A DNA stretch of 64,000 bases, taken from NCBI RefSeq assembly GCF_003260015.1, contig NZ_QCXS01000003.1, positions 486,315 through 550,314 of the forward strand, given 5' to 3'. Of the stretch, positions 53,062 to 62,049 are shown piece by piece (the stretch's first letter is position 1; each line of letters begins with the position of its first letter). The DNA comes from Nakamurella deserti. Lineage in GTDB: Bacteria > Actinomycetota > Actinomycetes > Mycobacteriales > Nakamurellaceae. Under the pieces are notes generated by a model. The model made no database searches. It was not told the DNA's origin and worked only from the letters and a program-made list of their open reading frames with translations. Made by a program: the position numbers and the translations under genes.

Positions 53062-54441
53062 GTGACCGCACCCAGCACCGGATCCCGCAACCCGCGCCTG
53101 CTGACCGTGGACCGGCTCCGCGAGCTGATCGACGACGGCACCGTCGACACCGTCGTCGTCGCCTTCACCGACATGCAGGGTCGCCTGCAGGGCAAACGGC
53201 TGCACGCCCCGTTCTTCCTCGACGAGGTGCTCGGCCACGACACCGAGGGCTGCAACTACCTGCTCGCCGTCGACGTGGAGATGAACACCGTCCCGGGGTA
53301 CGCGATCTCCAGTTGGGAGCGCGGCTACGGCGACATGGTCTTCACCCTCGACCTGGACACCATCCGGCTGATCCCGTGGCTGCCGGCGACGGTGATGATC
53401 CAGTGCGATCTGACCGCCATGGACGGCACCCCGGTGGCCGAGTCGCCGCGGACCATCCTGGCCACCCAGGTCGCGAAGGCCGCCGAGAAGGGTTGGACGG
53501 CCCACGCCGGCACCGAGCTCGAGTTCATCGTGTTCGACGACACCTACGAGGCGGCCTGGAACGCGAACTACCGCGACCTCACCCCGGCCAACCAGTACAA
53601 CGTCGACTACTCCATCCTGGGCACCACCCGGGTCGAGCCGCTGCTGCGCGACATCCGCAACTCGATGTACGCGGCCGGCATGGTGGTGGAATCCGCCAAG
53701 GGCGAGTGCAACTTCGGCCAGCACGAGATCGCCTTTCGGTTCGCCGAGGTGGTGCAGACCGCCGACAACCACTCCGTCTACAAGAACGGCGCCAAGGAGA
53801 TCGCCGCCCTGCACGGGAAGTCGCTGACCTTCATGAGCAAGTTCAATGAGCGTGAGGGCAACTCCTGCCACATCCACCTGTCGCTGCGCGGCACCGACGG
53901 GTCGCTGGTGTTCGACGACGGGGAGGGCGGCCGCACCCCGCTGTACGAGCACTTCATCGCGGGCGTCCTGGCCACGATGGCCGAGTTCACCCTGCTGTAC
54001 GCGCCGAACGTCAACTCCTACAAGCGGTTCGCCGACGGCTCGTTCGCGCCGACCACCGTCGCGTGGGGGCTGGACAACCGGACCTGCTCGATCCGGCTGG
54101 TCGGTCACGGTGCCGGGGCGCGGCTGGAGAACCGGCTGCCCGGCGGTGACGTCAACCCCTACCTGGCCATCGCCGGGATGCTGGCCGGCGGCATGTACGG
54201 CATCGAGCACGAGCTGCCGCTGGAGCCGGAGCAGGTCGGCAACGCCTACACCTCCGGCAAGCCCACCGTCCCGCGCACCCTGCAGGCGGCCCGGGACCTG
54301 TTCCACGGCTCGGCGATCGCCCGCGCCACCCTCGGCGACGCCGTCGTCGACCACTACGTACACGCGGCCGACACCGAGCTGGCCGCCTTCAATGCCGCCG
54401 TCACCGACTGGGAGCTGCGGCGCGGATTCGAGAGGCTCTGA
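53062..54441 (+). CDS. Glutamine synthetase-like enzyme, probable gamma-glutamyl-polyamine synthetase
   Basis: The 459-residue protein has the GS catalytic blocks: VVVAFTDMQGRLQGKRL, HAGTELEFIVF, GECNFGQHEIAFR, SCHIHLSL, PNVNSYKRF and RLENRLPGGDVNPYLA. It is of the class that includes PuuA and the Streptomyces GlnA3-type gamma-glutamylpolyamine synthetases. The downstream aldehyde dehydrogenase and gamma-Glu amidohydrolase support that role over ammonia assimilation. GTG is chosen for AAGGA 8 nt upstream; an ATG three codons earlier overlaps that site. The next gene begins directly after its stop. Confidence 0.88.
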   Translation: MTAPSTGSRNPRLLTVDRLRELIDDGTVDTVVVAFTDMQGRLQGKRLHAPFFLDEVLGHDTEGCNYLLAVDVEMNTVPGYAISSWERGYGDMVFTLDLDTIRLIPWLPATVMIQCDLTAMDGTPVAESPRTILATQVAKAAEKGWTAHAGTELEFIVFDDTYEAAWNANYRDLTPANQYNVDYSILGTTRVEPLLRDIRNSMYAAGMVVESAKGECNFGQHEIAFRFAEVVQTADNHSVYKNGAKEIAALHGKSLTFMSKFNEREGNSCHIHLSLRGTDGSLVFDDGEGGRTPLYEHFIAGVLATMAEFTLLYAPNVNSYKRFADGSFAPTTVAWGLDNRTCSIRLVGHGAGARLENRLPGGDVNPYLAIAGMLAGGMYGIEHELPLEPEQVGNAYTSGKPTVPRTLQAARDLFHGSAIARATLGDAVVDHYVHAADTELAAFNAAVTDWELRRGFERL

Positions 54442-55833
54442 GTGACTGTCGCTTTCGCCGACGGCGGGATCAGCACGCTGATCTCGCCGGTCACCGGCAC
54501 CGCCCTGCAGGACGTCCGGCTGGCCTCGGCGGCCGAGGCCGACGCCGCGATCGAGGCGGCGCACGCCGCGTTCCCGGCCTGGCGGGCGGTGTCGCCGGGT
54601 GACCGCGCGCGGCTGCTGCGCCGCTTCGCCGCGGTCGTCGACGAGCACCTCGAGGAGCTCGCGCAGCTCGAGGTCCGCAACGCCGGCCACACCGTCGGCA
54701 ACGCCCGCTGGGAGGCGGGCAACGTCCGTGACGTCCTGAACTACTTCTCCGGGAGCCCGGAGCGGCTGTCCGGCAGGCAGATCCCGGTCGCCGGTGGTCT
54801 CGACGTCACCTTCTACGAGCCGCTCGGCGTCGTCGGCGTCATCGTGCCCTGGAACTTCCCGATGCCCATCGCCGGTTGGGGTTTCGCGCCGGCGCTGGCC
54901 GCCGGCAACACCGTCGTGCTGAAGCCGGCCGAGGTCACCCCGCTGACGGCGATCCGGCTCGGCGAGCTGGCGCTGGAGGCCGGCCTGCCGGAGGGCGTCT
55001 TCACCGTCATCCCCGGCAAGGGGTCCGTCGTCGGGCAGCGCTTCGTCGGCCACCCCGCGGTCCGCAAGATCTGCTTCACCGGATCGACCGCCGTCGGCAA
55101 GCAGATCATGGCCGGGGCGGCCGACCAGCTGAAGCGGGTGACGCTGGAGCTGGGCGGCAAGAGCGCCAACATAGTGTTCGACGACGTCGACCTCGAGGCC
55201 GCCGCGGCCGCCGCCCCCGGTGCCGCGTTCGACAACGCCGGGCAGGACTGCTGCGCCCGCTCCCGGGTACTGGTCCAGGCGTCGGTGTACGAGCGCTTCC
55301 TCGGACACCTGGAGACCGCGGTCTCCGCGATCGCGGTGCGCGACCCCGCCGACGCGACCTCGGACATGGGGCCGCTGATCTCGTCCGGTCAGCTGGCCGC
55401 CGTGCGCCGCTACTCCGACGCCGCCGACATCGCCGTCCGCGGCTCCGTTCCCACCGACGACCCGCTCTCCTCGGGCTTCTGGCATCCGCCGATGGTCGCG
55501 CTCCCGCGTTCCCCCCGGGACCCGGTCTGGACCGAGGAGATCTTCGGCCCGGTGCTGTCGGTGCTGCCGTTCACCGACGAGGCCGACGCGATCCGACTGG
55601 CCAACGACACCGAGTACGGGCTGTCCGGGTCGATCTTCACCCGCGACGTCGGCCGGGCGTTGCGGGTGGCCCGCGCGGTGGAAGCCGGCAACCTGTCGGT
55701 GAACTCGCACTCGTCGGTGCGCTACTGGACGCCGTTCGGCGGCTTCAAGCAGTCCGGCATCGGCCGGGAGCTCGGGCCGGACGCCCCGCACTCCTTCACC
55801 GACGTGAAGAACGTCTTTCTCAGCTCGGAATGA
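54442..55833 (+). CDS. Aldehyde dehydrogenase, probable gamma-Glu-aminoaldehyde dehydrogenase
   Basis: The 463-residue enzyme has VPWNFPMPIAGWGFAPALAAGN, catalytic Glu236 in LELGGKSAN, Cys270 in AGQDCCARS and EEIFGPVL. The GTG follows the TGA of the glutamine synthetase-like gene with no gap. By context it would oxidise the gamma-glutamyl aminoaldehyde formed in polyamine breakdown (the PuuC step). It is not closely similar to the other aldehyde dehydrogenase in this window. Confidence 0.9.
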   Translation: MTVAFADGGISTLISPVTGTALQDVRLASAAEADAAIEAAHAAFPAWRAVSPGDRARLLRRFAAVVDEHLEELAQLEVRNAGHTVGNARWEAGNVRDVLNYFSGSPERLSGRQIPVAGGLDVTFYEPLGVVGVIVPWNFPMPIAGWGFAPALAAGNTVVLKPAEVTPLTAIRLGELALEAGLPEGVFTVIPGKGSVVGQRFVGHPAVRKICFTGSTAVGKQIMAGAADQLKRVTLELGGKSANIVFDDVDLEAAAAAAPGAAFDNAGQDCCARSRVLVQASVYERFLGHLETAVSAIAVRDPADATSDMGPLISSGQLAAVRRYSDAADIAVRGSVPTDDPLSSGFWHPPMVALPRSPRDPVWTEEIFGPVLSVLPFTDEADAIRLANDTEYGLSGSIFTRDVGRALRVARAVEAGNLSVNSHSSVRYWTPFGGFKQSGIGRELGPDAPHSFTDVKNVFLSSE

Positions 55834-55862
55834 CCGATCTCCAACAGCAGGGAGCGAAGCAC

Positions 55863-56633
55863 ATGGCAGGACGTCTGGCCGGCAAGGTCGCGGTCGTCAC
55901 CGGCGGATGCTCCGGCATCGGCCTGGCGACCGCGCGGAAGTTCGCCGCCGAGGGCGCGAAGGTCGTCATCGGTGACCTGGACACCACCCGCGGGCCGGAG
56001 GTCGCCGCCGAGCTCGACGGCCTTTTCGTGCCGGTGGACGTCACCGACAAGGCCGAGGTGGACGCGCTCTTCGCCGCGGCGAACGACACCTTCGGCTCGG
56101 TCGACATCGCCTTCAACAACGCCGGCATCTCCCCGCCCGACGACGACTCCATCCTCACCACCGAACTGGACGCCTGGCGGCGGGTGCAGGACGTCAACCT
56201 GACGAGCGTCTACCTGTGCTGCAAGGCCGCGCTGCCGTACATGCTGGAGCAGGGCCGCGGCTCGATCATCAACACCGCGTCGTTCGTCGCGGTGATGGGT
56301 GCCGCCACCTCGCAGATCTCCTACACCGCCTCCAAGGGCGGCGTGCTCGCCATGTCGCGGGAGCTCGGCGTGCAGTTCGCCCGGCAGGGGGTCCGGGTCA
56401 ACGCGCTGTGCCCCGGTCCGGTGAACACCCCGCTGCTGCAGGAGCTGTTCGCCAAGGACCCGGAGCGTGCCGCCCGCCGGCTGGTGCACATCCCGGTCGG
56501 CCGGTTCGCCGAACCCGACGAGATCGCCGACGCCGTGCTGTTCCTCGCCTCCGACGAGTCGTCGTTCATCACCGCGTCGCAGTTCATGGTCGACGGCGGC
56601 ATCGCCGGTGCCTACGTGACCCCGCTGGACTGA
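55863..56633 (+). CDS. Short-chain dehydrogenase/reductase (SDR)
   Basis: The 256-residue SDR has the cofactor motif TGGCSGIG, NNAG, the catalytic Ser region and YTASK (YxxxK), followed by CPGPVNTPLL. The start with GGGAG 8 nt upstream is chosen; an in-frame ATG at 55830 overlapping the previous stop (ATGA) would add 11 residues. It replaces, in position, the oxidase or transaminase of the Escherichia coli Puu operon. It may therefore handle an intermediate of the same route, though no SDR step is known there. Confidence 0.88.
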   Translation: MAGRLAGKVAVVTGGCSGIGLATARKFAAEGAKVVIGDLDTTRGPEVAAELDGLFVPVDVTDKAEVDALFAAANDTFGSVDIAFNNAGISPPDDDSILTTELDAWRRVQDVNLTSVYLCCKAALPYMLEQGRGSIINTASFVAVMGAATSQISYTASKGGVLAMSRELGVQFARQGVRVNALCPGPVNTPLLQELFAKDPERAARRLVHIPVGRFAEPDEIADAVLFLASDESSFITASQFMVDGGIAGAYVTPLD

Positions 56634-56644
56634 GGACGGCACCC

Positions 56645-57370
56645 GTGTCCCGACCGATCATCGGCATCACCATGTACCGCCAGACCGCCACCTGGGGGCA
56701 GTGGGACAGTGTGCCGGCGACGCTGCTGCCGGCCACCTACGCCGCGGCGGTCTCGGGCGGCGGGGCGTCGCCGGTGCTGCTGCCGCCGTACGGCATCGCC
56801 GACGACTTCCACGGGATCGTCTCGCGGCTGGACGGTCTCGTGATCGCCGGCGGCTCCGACGTGAACCCGTCCCGCTACGGTCGCGACCCGGAGCCGATGA
56901 CGGCCGGCTGGGTGGACGAGCGCGACGTGAGCGAGCTCGCGCTGCTCGACGCGGCCGCCGACATCGGGCTGCCGACGCTGGGCATCTGCCGGGGCATGCA
57001 GCTGATGGCCGTCCACGCCGGGGGCACGCTCATCCAGCACGTGCCGGACGTGGTCGGCAACGACGACCACTCGCCGGGACCGGGCCGCTACCAGGACAAC
57101 CCGGTGTCGGTCGTGGCCGGCACCCGGCTCGCCGACATCCTCGGGGCCGCGGCGACCGCGCACTGCCACCACCACCAGGCGGTCGAGTCCTACCCCGGGT
57201 TCGAGGCCGCGGCGTTCAGCGCGGACGGGCTGGTGGAGTCCATCGACCACACCGACCGCGCGTTCTGGCTGGGCGTGCAGTGGCACCCGGAGACCGGCAC
57301 CGACCCCCGGTTGTTCCAGGCGCTGACCGCCGCCGCGCGGGACTACCGCACCGCCGACGCCCGGGTCTGA
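56645..57370 (+). CDS. Class I glutamine amidotransferase, gamma-Glu-GABA hydrolase (PuuD) family
   Basis: The 241-residue protein has the hydrolase core: IIGITMYRQ, LDGLVIAGGSDVNPSRYG, nucleophile Cys in GICRGMQLM, CHHHQAVE, and the His/Glu pair in GVQWHPE. PuuD-type enzymes release glutamate and GABA from gamma-Glu-GABA. The GTG lies 11 nt after the SDR stop. It completes a four-gene operon for a gamma-glutamylated polyamine pathway and is followed by a hairpin shared with the convergent glycosyltransferase operon. Confidence 0.92.
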   Translation: MSRPIIGITMYRQTATWGQWDSVPATLLPATYAAAVSGGGASPVLLPPYGIADDFHGIVSRLDGLVIAGGSDVNPSRYGRDPEPMTAGWVDERDVSELALLDAAADIGLPTLGICRGMQLMAVHAGGTLIQHVPDVVGNDDHSPGPGRYQDNPVSVVAGTRLADILGAAATAHCHHHQAVESYPGFEAAAFSADGLVESIDHTDRAFWLGVQWHPETGTDPRLFQALTAAARDYRTADARV

Positions 57371-57391
57371 CCCACGCGGTCGGGAAGGTCC

Positions 57392-57410
57392 GTGCCCGCC
57401 GAGCGGGCAC
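57392..57410. terminator. Bidirectional hairpin between the puuD-like gene and the glycan cluster
   Basis: GTGCCCGC, loop CGA, GCGGGCAC: an 8-bp perfect stem with a 3-nt loop, between two converging operons. Confidence 0.6.
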
Positions 57411-57439
57411 GATCCGCCCCGACCCGGAAGCGGACGTGC

Positions 57440-58789
57440 TCAGGCCCAGCCACCGAAGACGGCGGACAGCAGTGGTTCTCCGTCGACGGGGGTCAGTCCG
57501 GCCTCCTCGCCGGTCATCGTGAGGTCCGGGAACAACCCGCCCAGCGGTACGCCCGACCGTGCGGCTCGCCGCAGCGCCCGGGTCGCCGTCAGCGTGACCG
57601 GGCCGGCGGTGATCCGCCCGACGCCGTCGTCGGTGAGCCGCCGCAGCACGTCCGCGATCCCGTCCGCGGCCCGCACCGGCGCGGTGACCGTCAGCTGCAC
57701 CCGGGCCCGGTCGGTCACCCGGGTCGGCGGGGCACCCACGTGCACCCGGGGGTCCCCGGCGAACCAGTCGGCGACGGCACCGACCGCCGCGGCCGCACCG
57801 GCCAGCCAGATCCCGACGTCACCGGCCGTCAGCAGCGACCGCAACGCCACCACCGCCGCGCCGAACGGCCAGCCGGTCACGTCGGCGATCACCACCACGT
57901 CGGGCACCGGGTAGACCTGCCCACGTCCCCGCAGCGACGGCTCCGGGATGCGCCGGGCCAGCTCCTGGATCTCGCGGTTCTTCTGCGTCCGCTGCGCCTC
58001 GGGGTCGGGGTTGCGGCCCGACCAGTCCGGCCCGTGGTGCCAGGCGACGGCGTCCGGCACGTAGGCGAACACCGCACCGGCGGTGTGGGCCCGGTAGGTG
58101 AAGTCGTAGTCCTCGCCGCCGTAGCCGACGAAGCTGTCGTCGAAACCGTCGATGTCGTCGAACAGCTCGCGGCTGCACGCCAGCACCGCGCCGATCAGGT
58201 GCTGGTAGCTGCGGGGACCGATGTCGAGCAGGTCCCCCGACGCTCGGTACTCCCGCAGCAGCCACTCGGGCTCCTCGAGCGCCGCCGGCGCTGGTCCACC
58301 GGCGAACCAGCGGAGCACCCGGCCCGGGCTCCAGCCGTCGAGGGCGGCGTAGCGGCGACGCCCCCCGACCACGGCGTCGGGCAACGCCGTGGGCAGTCGG
58401 GACATCGCCGCGACGTAGCCCGGCTCCGGGACGGTGTCGCCGTCCAACAGCACCAGCACGCGGCCGTCCGCGTGCCGGACGCCGAGGTTGCGCGCCGCCG
58501 CCGCCCGGAACCCGCGGTCGTCCTGCCGGACCACGACCACGTCGAGGCCGGCTCCAGCACCGGTCCGGGGCGGCTCCGCCGAGCCGTCGTCGGCGATCAC
58601 CACCTGCAGCCGGGACCGCGGGTGCGTCTGCGCGGTCAACCCGGCGAGGATCAGGTCGAGGGCGGCCTGGCCCTCGAAGTACGGGATGACCACGCTGACC
58701 TCGGCCGGGTCGGGCGTGGCGGTCACCAGGTCCCAGCGGTTCCCGGGGACGGCGAGCAGGCCGTCCGACCGCGTGGTGGCGGTCAGCAC
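57440..58789 (-). CDS. GT2-family glycosyltransferase with C-terminal extension
   Basis: The 449-residue protein has a GT-A fold: VSVVIPYFEGQAALDL, VVIADDGS, GVRHADGRVLVLLDGDT (the DxD-type metal site) and GFDDSFVGYGGEDYDF with the acceptor-site ED. The C-terminal ~150 residues look like a second Rossmann-like part (VVVIADVTGWPFGAAVVALRSL, IWLAGAAAAVGAVADW) of unknown role. Its start overlaps the end of the upstream GT gene by seven bases. It is the last gene of a three-gene minus-strand unit for a surface glycan. Confidence 0.9.
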   Translation of the reverse strand: MLTATTRSDGLLAVPGNRWDLVTATPDPAEVSVVIPYFEGQAALDLILAGLTAQTHPRSRLQVVIADDGSAEPPRTGAGAGLDVVVVRQDDRGFRAAAARNLGVRHADGRVLVLLDGDTVPEPGYVAAMSRLPTALPDAVVGGRRRYAALDGWSPGRVLRWFAGGPAPAALEEPEWLLREYRASGDLLDIGPRSYQHLIGAVLACSRELFDDIDGFDDSFVGYGGEDYDFTYRAHTAGAVFAYVPDAVAWHHGPDWSGRNPDPEAQRTQKNREIQELARRIPEPSLRGRGQVYPVPDVVVIADVTGWPFGAAVVALRSLLTAGDVGIWLAGAAAAVGAVADWFAGDPRVHVGAPPTRVTDRARVQLTVTAPVRAADGIADVLRRLTDDGVGRITAGPVTLTATRALRRAARSGVPLGGLFPDLTMTGEEAGLTPVDGEPLLSAVFGGWA

Positions 58790-59892
58790 GCGGCGGCCGC
58801 GGTCGCGCGCAGCCAGTCGACGTAGCGGCGGGCCACCACCGCGGGGCCGGGGCCGGTGACCGCGCCCCGCGGCAGCCAGGTCGACTCCGGGTCCGCGAGC
58901 GCGGCCAGCACCAGCTCGCGCAGCTCGCCGGGCGCGTACAGCCGCAGACAGTCGGGCCGGCGGGCGGCGATCTCACGGGTGTAGTCGCCGGCCAGTGCGA
59001 GCGGGCGGCGGCCGGCGGTGATCCAGGAGTTGATCGACCCCGACGCCGAGACCTGCGCGGCCGGCGCGACGGGGACGTCCACCGACCGGAGCAGTACGTC
59101 CACGTCCTCGTCGGGCACGTACCCGGTGGTGGCGAAGTCGATGCCGTGCACCCGCGCGAGCTCGCCGAGGTCGCCGAGCAGGTGTTCGTGTCCGGTCGAC
59201 GCCCGGCCGATGGCCAGCAGCCGGACCGCCGGTTGGATCCCGGCCAGTTCCTCGATGACCTCGACGTGGCCCTTCCCCGGGTAGAGGAAGCCGAAGACCC
59301 CGACCGTGGGGGTGTCGCCGCGCAGCGCCGGCGGCGCCGGTCGCGCGGGCGCCGGGCCCGCCGCCACCGGCAGCGGGATCACCGTGACCGTGGGGGGTGT
59401 GGCGGTCGGGTCGGCGGCCGACACCGCCCGGGTCAGCAGTTCCGCCTCGTGCCGGCTGGAGACCACCACCCCGGCGGCGACGGCGGCGACCGCGGCGTAC
59501 GTCGCGGCCCGCCTGCGGTACAGCGAGGCCGACACCTCGGTGTGCGGCAGATCGTGGAAGGTGACCGAGAGCGCGACGCCACGTCGGCGGAGCCGCGACG
59601 CGACGTCGAGCAGCCGGTCCCGGGCGGTGGAAGACGAATCGGCGAACAGCCAGTCGTTCACCTGCAGGTGCACGAGCCGGGTGCCGAGCGGAACGGTGTC
59701 CAGCAGTGACGGCAGGGCGGCCGGGCTGGCCGCCACCAGGGCCGAGCCGCCGAACCCCAGCGCCAGCGCGGCGTCGAACAGCCGCCGGCCGAAGAGGGTG
59801 ACGCCGTGGTCGTCGGGCCCGCACCAGGCCATGACGACGCCCTCCCCGCGGAACCGGGCCGCGGTGGCCGGACGCTCCCCGGTGAGCGTCAC
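58783..59892 (-). CDS. GT4-like (GT-B fold) glycosyltransferase
   Basis: The 369-residue protein has a GT-B layout: LFDAALALGFGG, SVTFHDLPHTEV, VVVSSRHEAELL and PPTVTVIPLP in the first half. The second half has VGVFGFLYPGKGHVEVIEELA, LLAIGRAST, TTGYVPDEDVDVLLRSVDVPVAP and SGSINSWITAGRRPLA. The last resembles the nucleotide-sugar site, although the usual E-x7-E is not intact. The GTG start overlaps the stop of the WcbI-like gene (GTGA). Donor and acceptor are unknown. Confidence 0.82.
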   Translation of the reverse strand: MTLTGERPATAARFRGEGVVMAWCGPDDHGVTLFGRRLFDAALALGFGGSALVAASPAALPSLLDTVPLGTRLVHLQVNDWLFADSSSTARDRLLDVASRLRRRGVALSVTFHDLPHTEVSASLYRRRAATYAAVAAVAAGVVVSSRHEAELLTRAVSAADPTATPPTVTVIPLPVAAGPAPARPAPPALRGDTPTVGVFGFLYPGKGHVEVIEELAGIQPAVRLLAIGRASTGHEHLLGDLGELARVHGIDFATTGYVPDEDVDVLLRSVDVPVAPAAQVSASGSINSWITAGRRPLALAGDYTREIAARRPDCLRLYAPGELRELVLAALADPESTWLPRGAVTGPGPAVVARRYVDWLRATAAAAC

Positions 59893-60812
59893 GTCAACCC
59901 CAGGAGGGCGAGAGTGTCCGCGTGGCGCTGCATCCCGGCGTCGAGCACCCACGGATTGTCGAGATACCAGCGCTGCTGGGCGGCGTGCACGGTGTCCGCG
60001 CCGACTCGCTCACCCCGCACGGTCCAGTGGTCGACCGGGTCGGCGTCGATACCCAGCGCCGCCAGCACGGGCGCCTCGACCGGCGCCACGACCTCCCCCA
60101 GCAGCACCCGACCGGGGTCGGCGGCCACCGGAGCGACGCCGATGGCCTCCTGCAGGCGGCGGGCCAGCTCGACCAGGATCCGGTTGCCCGGGTGGTTGAC
60201 GGTGAGCATGTCACCGGCCCGGGGCGCGGCGAACAGGTCCGAGATCGACACGTCGCAGTCACGGTCCTCGCGCCGCGCCAGCTCGGCGCGGGAGGCGTCG
60301 GCGACCGCGCGGAACGCCCCGTCGGCGGTCGGCCCCGCCACCCGGCCGGCGGCCGCGGCGAGCGTGCGCAGGTCGTGGTAGGGCACGACCGGTGGGTTGC
60401 GCCCGGGGTCGCGCGGATCGCGGACGATGACCTGCCACGGGTGCAGTCCGGCGAACCGCAGCACCGGCCAGCGGACGACCCGGGCGCCGGCGGGCAGCAG
60501 CCCGGCGAGTTCCCGGGTGCCGAGGGTGAGGTCGCGGTAGCCGTCGCGCACGGGTTGGCTGACGAGGACGTCGCAGCGGGCCAGCAGCCGTTCGAGGTGC
60601 GGGAGGTCGTCGGCGGTGAGCTCGAACACCGGCGGGATGCGGATGGTGCGCCCGTGCAGCTCGGGGGACTGGGCGATCAGCTGCCGCATCGCCTCGGCCT
60701 GGCAGTTCCCGTGCACCAGCACCACGGGGCCCGACGCGAGGTCGGCCTCCGGGTCGTCGGGGAGGCCGTAGAAGGTTCCGTAGTGTCGCGTGCGACCGTC
60801 GATCGTGGACAC
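59889..60812 (-). CDS. WcbI-like polysaccharide biosynthesis protein
   Basis: The 307-residue protein has VVLVHGNCQAEAMRQLI near the N-terminus, then IPPVFELTADDLPHLERLLARCDVLVSQPV and a C-terminal VNHPGNRILVELARRL. This is the pattern of the WcbI domain from capsular polysaccharide clusters, thought to modify (perhaps acylate) the glycan. The GTG is chosen because the upstream frame is Arg-rich and unlike protein; the ribosome site is poor. It is the first gene of the minus-strand unit and divergent from a GT gene. Confidence 0.85.
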   Translation of the reverse strand: MSTIDGRTRHYGTFYGLPDDPEADLASGPVVLVHGNCQAEAMRQLIAQSPELHGRTIRIPPVFELTADDLPHLERLLARCDVLVSQPVRDGYRDLTLGTRELAGLLPAGARVVRWPVLRFAGLHPWQVIVRDPRDPGRNPPVVPYHDLRTLAAAAGRVAGPTADGAFRAVADASRAELARREDRDCDVSISDLFAAPRAGDMLTVNHPGNRILVELARRLQEAIGVAPVAADPGRVLLGEVVAPVEAPVLAALGIDADPVDHWTVRGERVGADTVHAAQQRWYLDNPWVLDAGMQRHADTLALLGLT

Positions 60813-60892
60813 GTCTGGCCTGTACCCGTTCCGTTCCGGCCGAAACGGTGTCCGTGCACGTCCGCTGCAGCACATCACAAGGGAGAACGCCG

Positions 60893-61987
60893 ATGTCGGG
60901 AGAGGTCATCCGGGTGGCGTCCATCCCGTCCGCGCATCCCTACGTCGAGCATCTCGGCGACCCGGCGGGCGACCGGGTGCACCGGCTCCCCGACCCGCTC
61001 CCGGCGGTCGCCGATCCGCTGCCCGGACAGTGGTGGCCGCCGGTGATGCTGGAGCCGGAGTGGGTGCGTGACCATCCGGCGGACTTCGACGTGATGCACC
61101 TGCACTTCGGGTTCGACGCTGCCTCCCCGGACCGGTTGCGGCAGTGGGTGGCCGCGCTGCGGGCCACCCGGAAACCGTTGGTGTTCACCGTGCACGACCT
61201 GGTGAATCCGCACTTCGCCGACCCGGGCACGCATCTCGCGGCCCTGGACGTCCTGGTGCCCGCCGCCGACGCGGTGCTCACGCTGACCGCGGGCGCGGCC
61301 GCCGAGATCGGCGCCCGCTGGGGACGGCACGCGATGGTCGTGCCGCACCCGCACGTGGTGCCCCTGGACCGCCTGCGGACCCCGGCCGACCGACCGGGAA
61401 CCGGCGCCGGCCGGTTCGTCGTCGGCCTGAGCGCCAAGAACCTCCGGGCGAACATCGATCCGGTGCCGCTGCTGGCCGCCCTGCTGCCGGCCCTGCCCGG
61501 ACTTCCCGGTGTGCACCTGGAGGTCGACGTGCACCGGGAGGTGATGGACCCGTCGCGTACCGATCCCCGGGCGGTCGCGTTCCGCGCCCTCGTCGCGGAG
61601 CACCACGACCACCCGCGGTTCAGCGTCATCCCGCACGACCGCTACTCCGACGAGGAGCTGTTCGCCCACCTCGAGGCACTGGACCTGTCCGTGCTGCCCT
61701 ACCGGTTCGGCACCCACTCCGGCTGGCTGGAGGCCTGCGTCGACCTCGGGACCGCGGTGCTGGTTCCCGACACCGGCCACTACGCGGGTCAGCACGGGCA
61801 CCCGACGTACCGGTTCCCCGGCGGGCGCGGCGTCGGTGGCACGGATCTCGTCGAGCGGGTCACCGCCGTGCAGGACGGACGCGTCGACGCCCGTCCGCCG
61901 CGACCGGACCGCCTGGACCAGCGCAGACGGGTGGCCGCGACCCACCGACAGGTGTATGACGGCGTGCTCGCCGCCACTTCTGGGTAA
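60893..61987 (+). CDS. Glycosyltransferase, GT-B fold
   Basis: The 364-residue protein looks like a GT4-type enzyme: DFDVMHLHFGFD, KPLVFTVHDLVNPHF, DAVLTLTAGAAAEIGARWG and VVPHPHVVPLDRLR in the first half. FVVGLSAKNLRANIDPVPLLAAL, SVIPHDRYSDEELFAHLEALDLSVLPYRFGTHSGWLEACVDLG and VLVPDTGHY follow in the second. The donor-site residues are H/E/G-type but not the standard E-x7-E. The ATG has AAGGGAGAA upstream. It heads a plus-strand unit with the next two glycosyltransferase genes. Confidence 0.85.
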   Translation: MSGEVIRVASIPSAHPYVEHLGDPAGDRVHRLPDPLPAVADPLPGQWWPPVMLEPEWVRDHPADFDVMHLHFGFDAASPDRLRQWVAALRATRKPLVFTVHDLVNPHFADPGTHLAALDVLVPAADAVLTLTAGAAAEIGARWGRHAMVVPHPHVVPLDRLRTPADRPGTGAGRFVVGLSAKNLRANIDPVPLLAALLPALPGLPGVHLEVDVHREVMDPSRTDPRAVAFRALVAEHHDHPRFSVIPHDRYSDEELFAHLEALDLSVLPYRFGTHSGWLEACVDLGTAVLVPDTGHYAGQHGHPTYRFPGGRGVGGTDLVERVTAVQDGRVDARPPRPDRLDQRRRVAATHRQVYDGVLAATSG

Positions 61988-62049
61988 GCCCCTGGCGCGA
62001 CCGGACCACGGCGCGCGCCACGCACTCAGGAGGAGACAGGAGGCGGTCG

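Noticed and set aside
53062..54441. A housekeeping ammonia-assimilating glutamine synthetase
   Set aside because: The operon with aldehyde dehydrogenase and a PuuD-type hydrolase fits an amine-glutamylating enzyme better. The call stays an inference.
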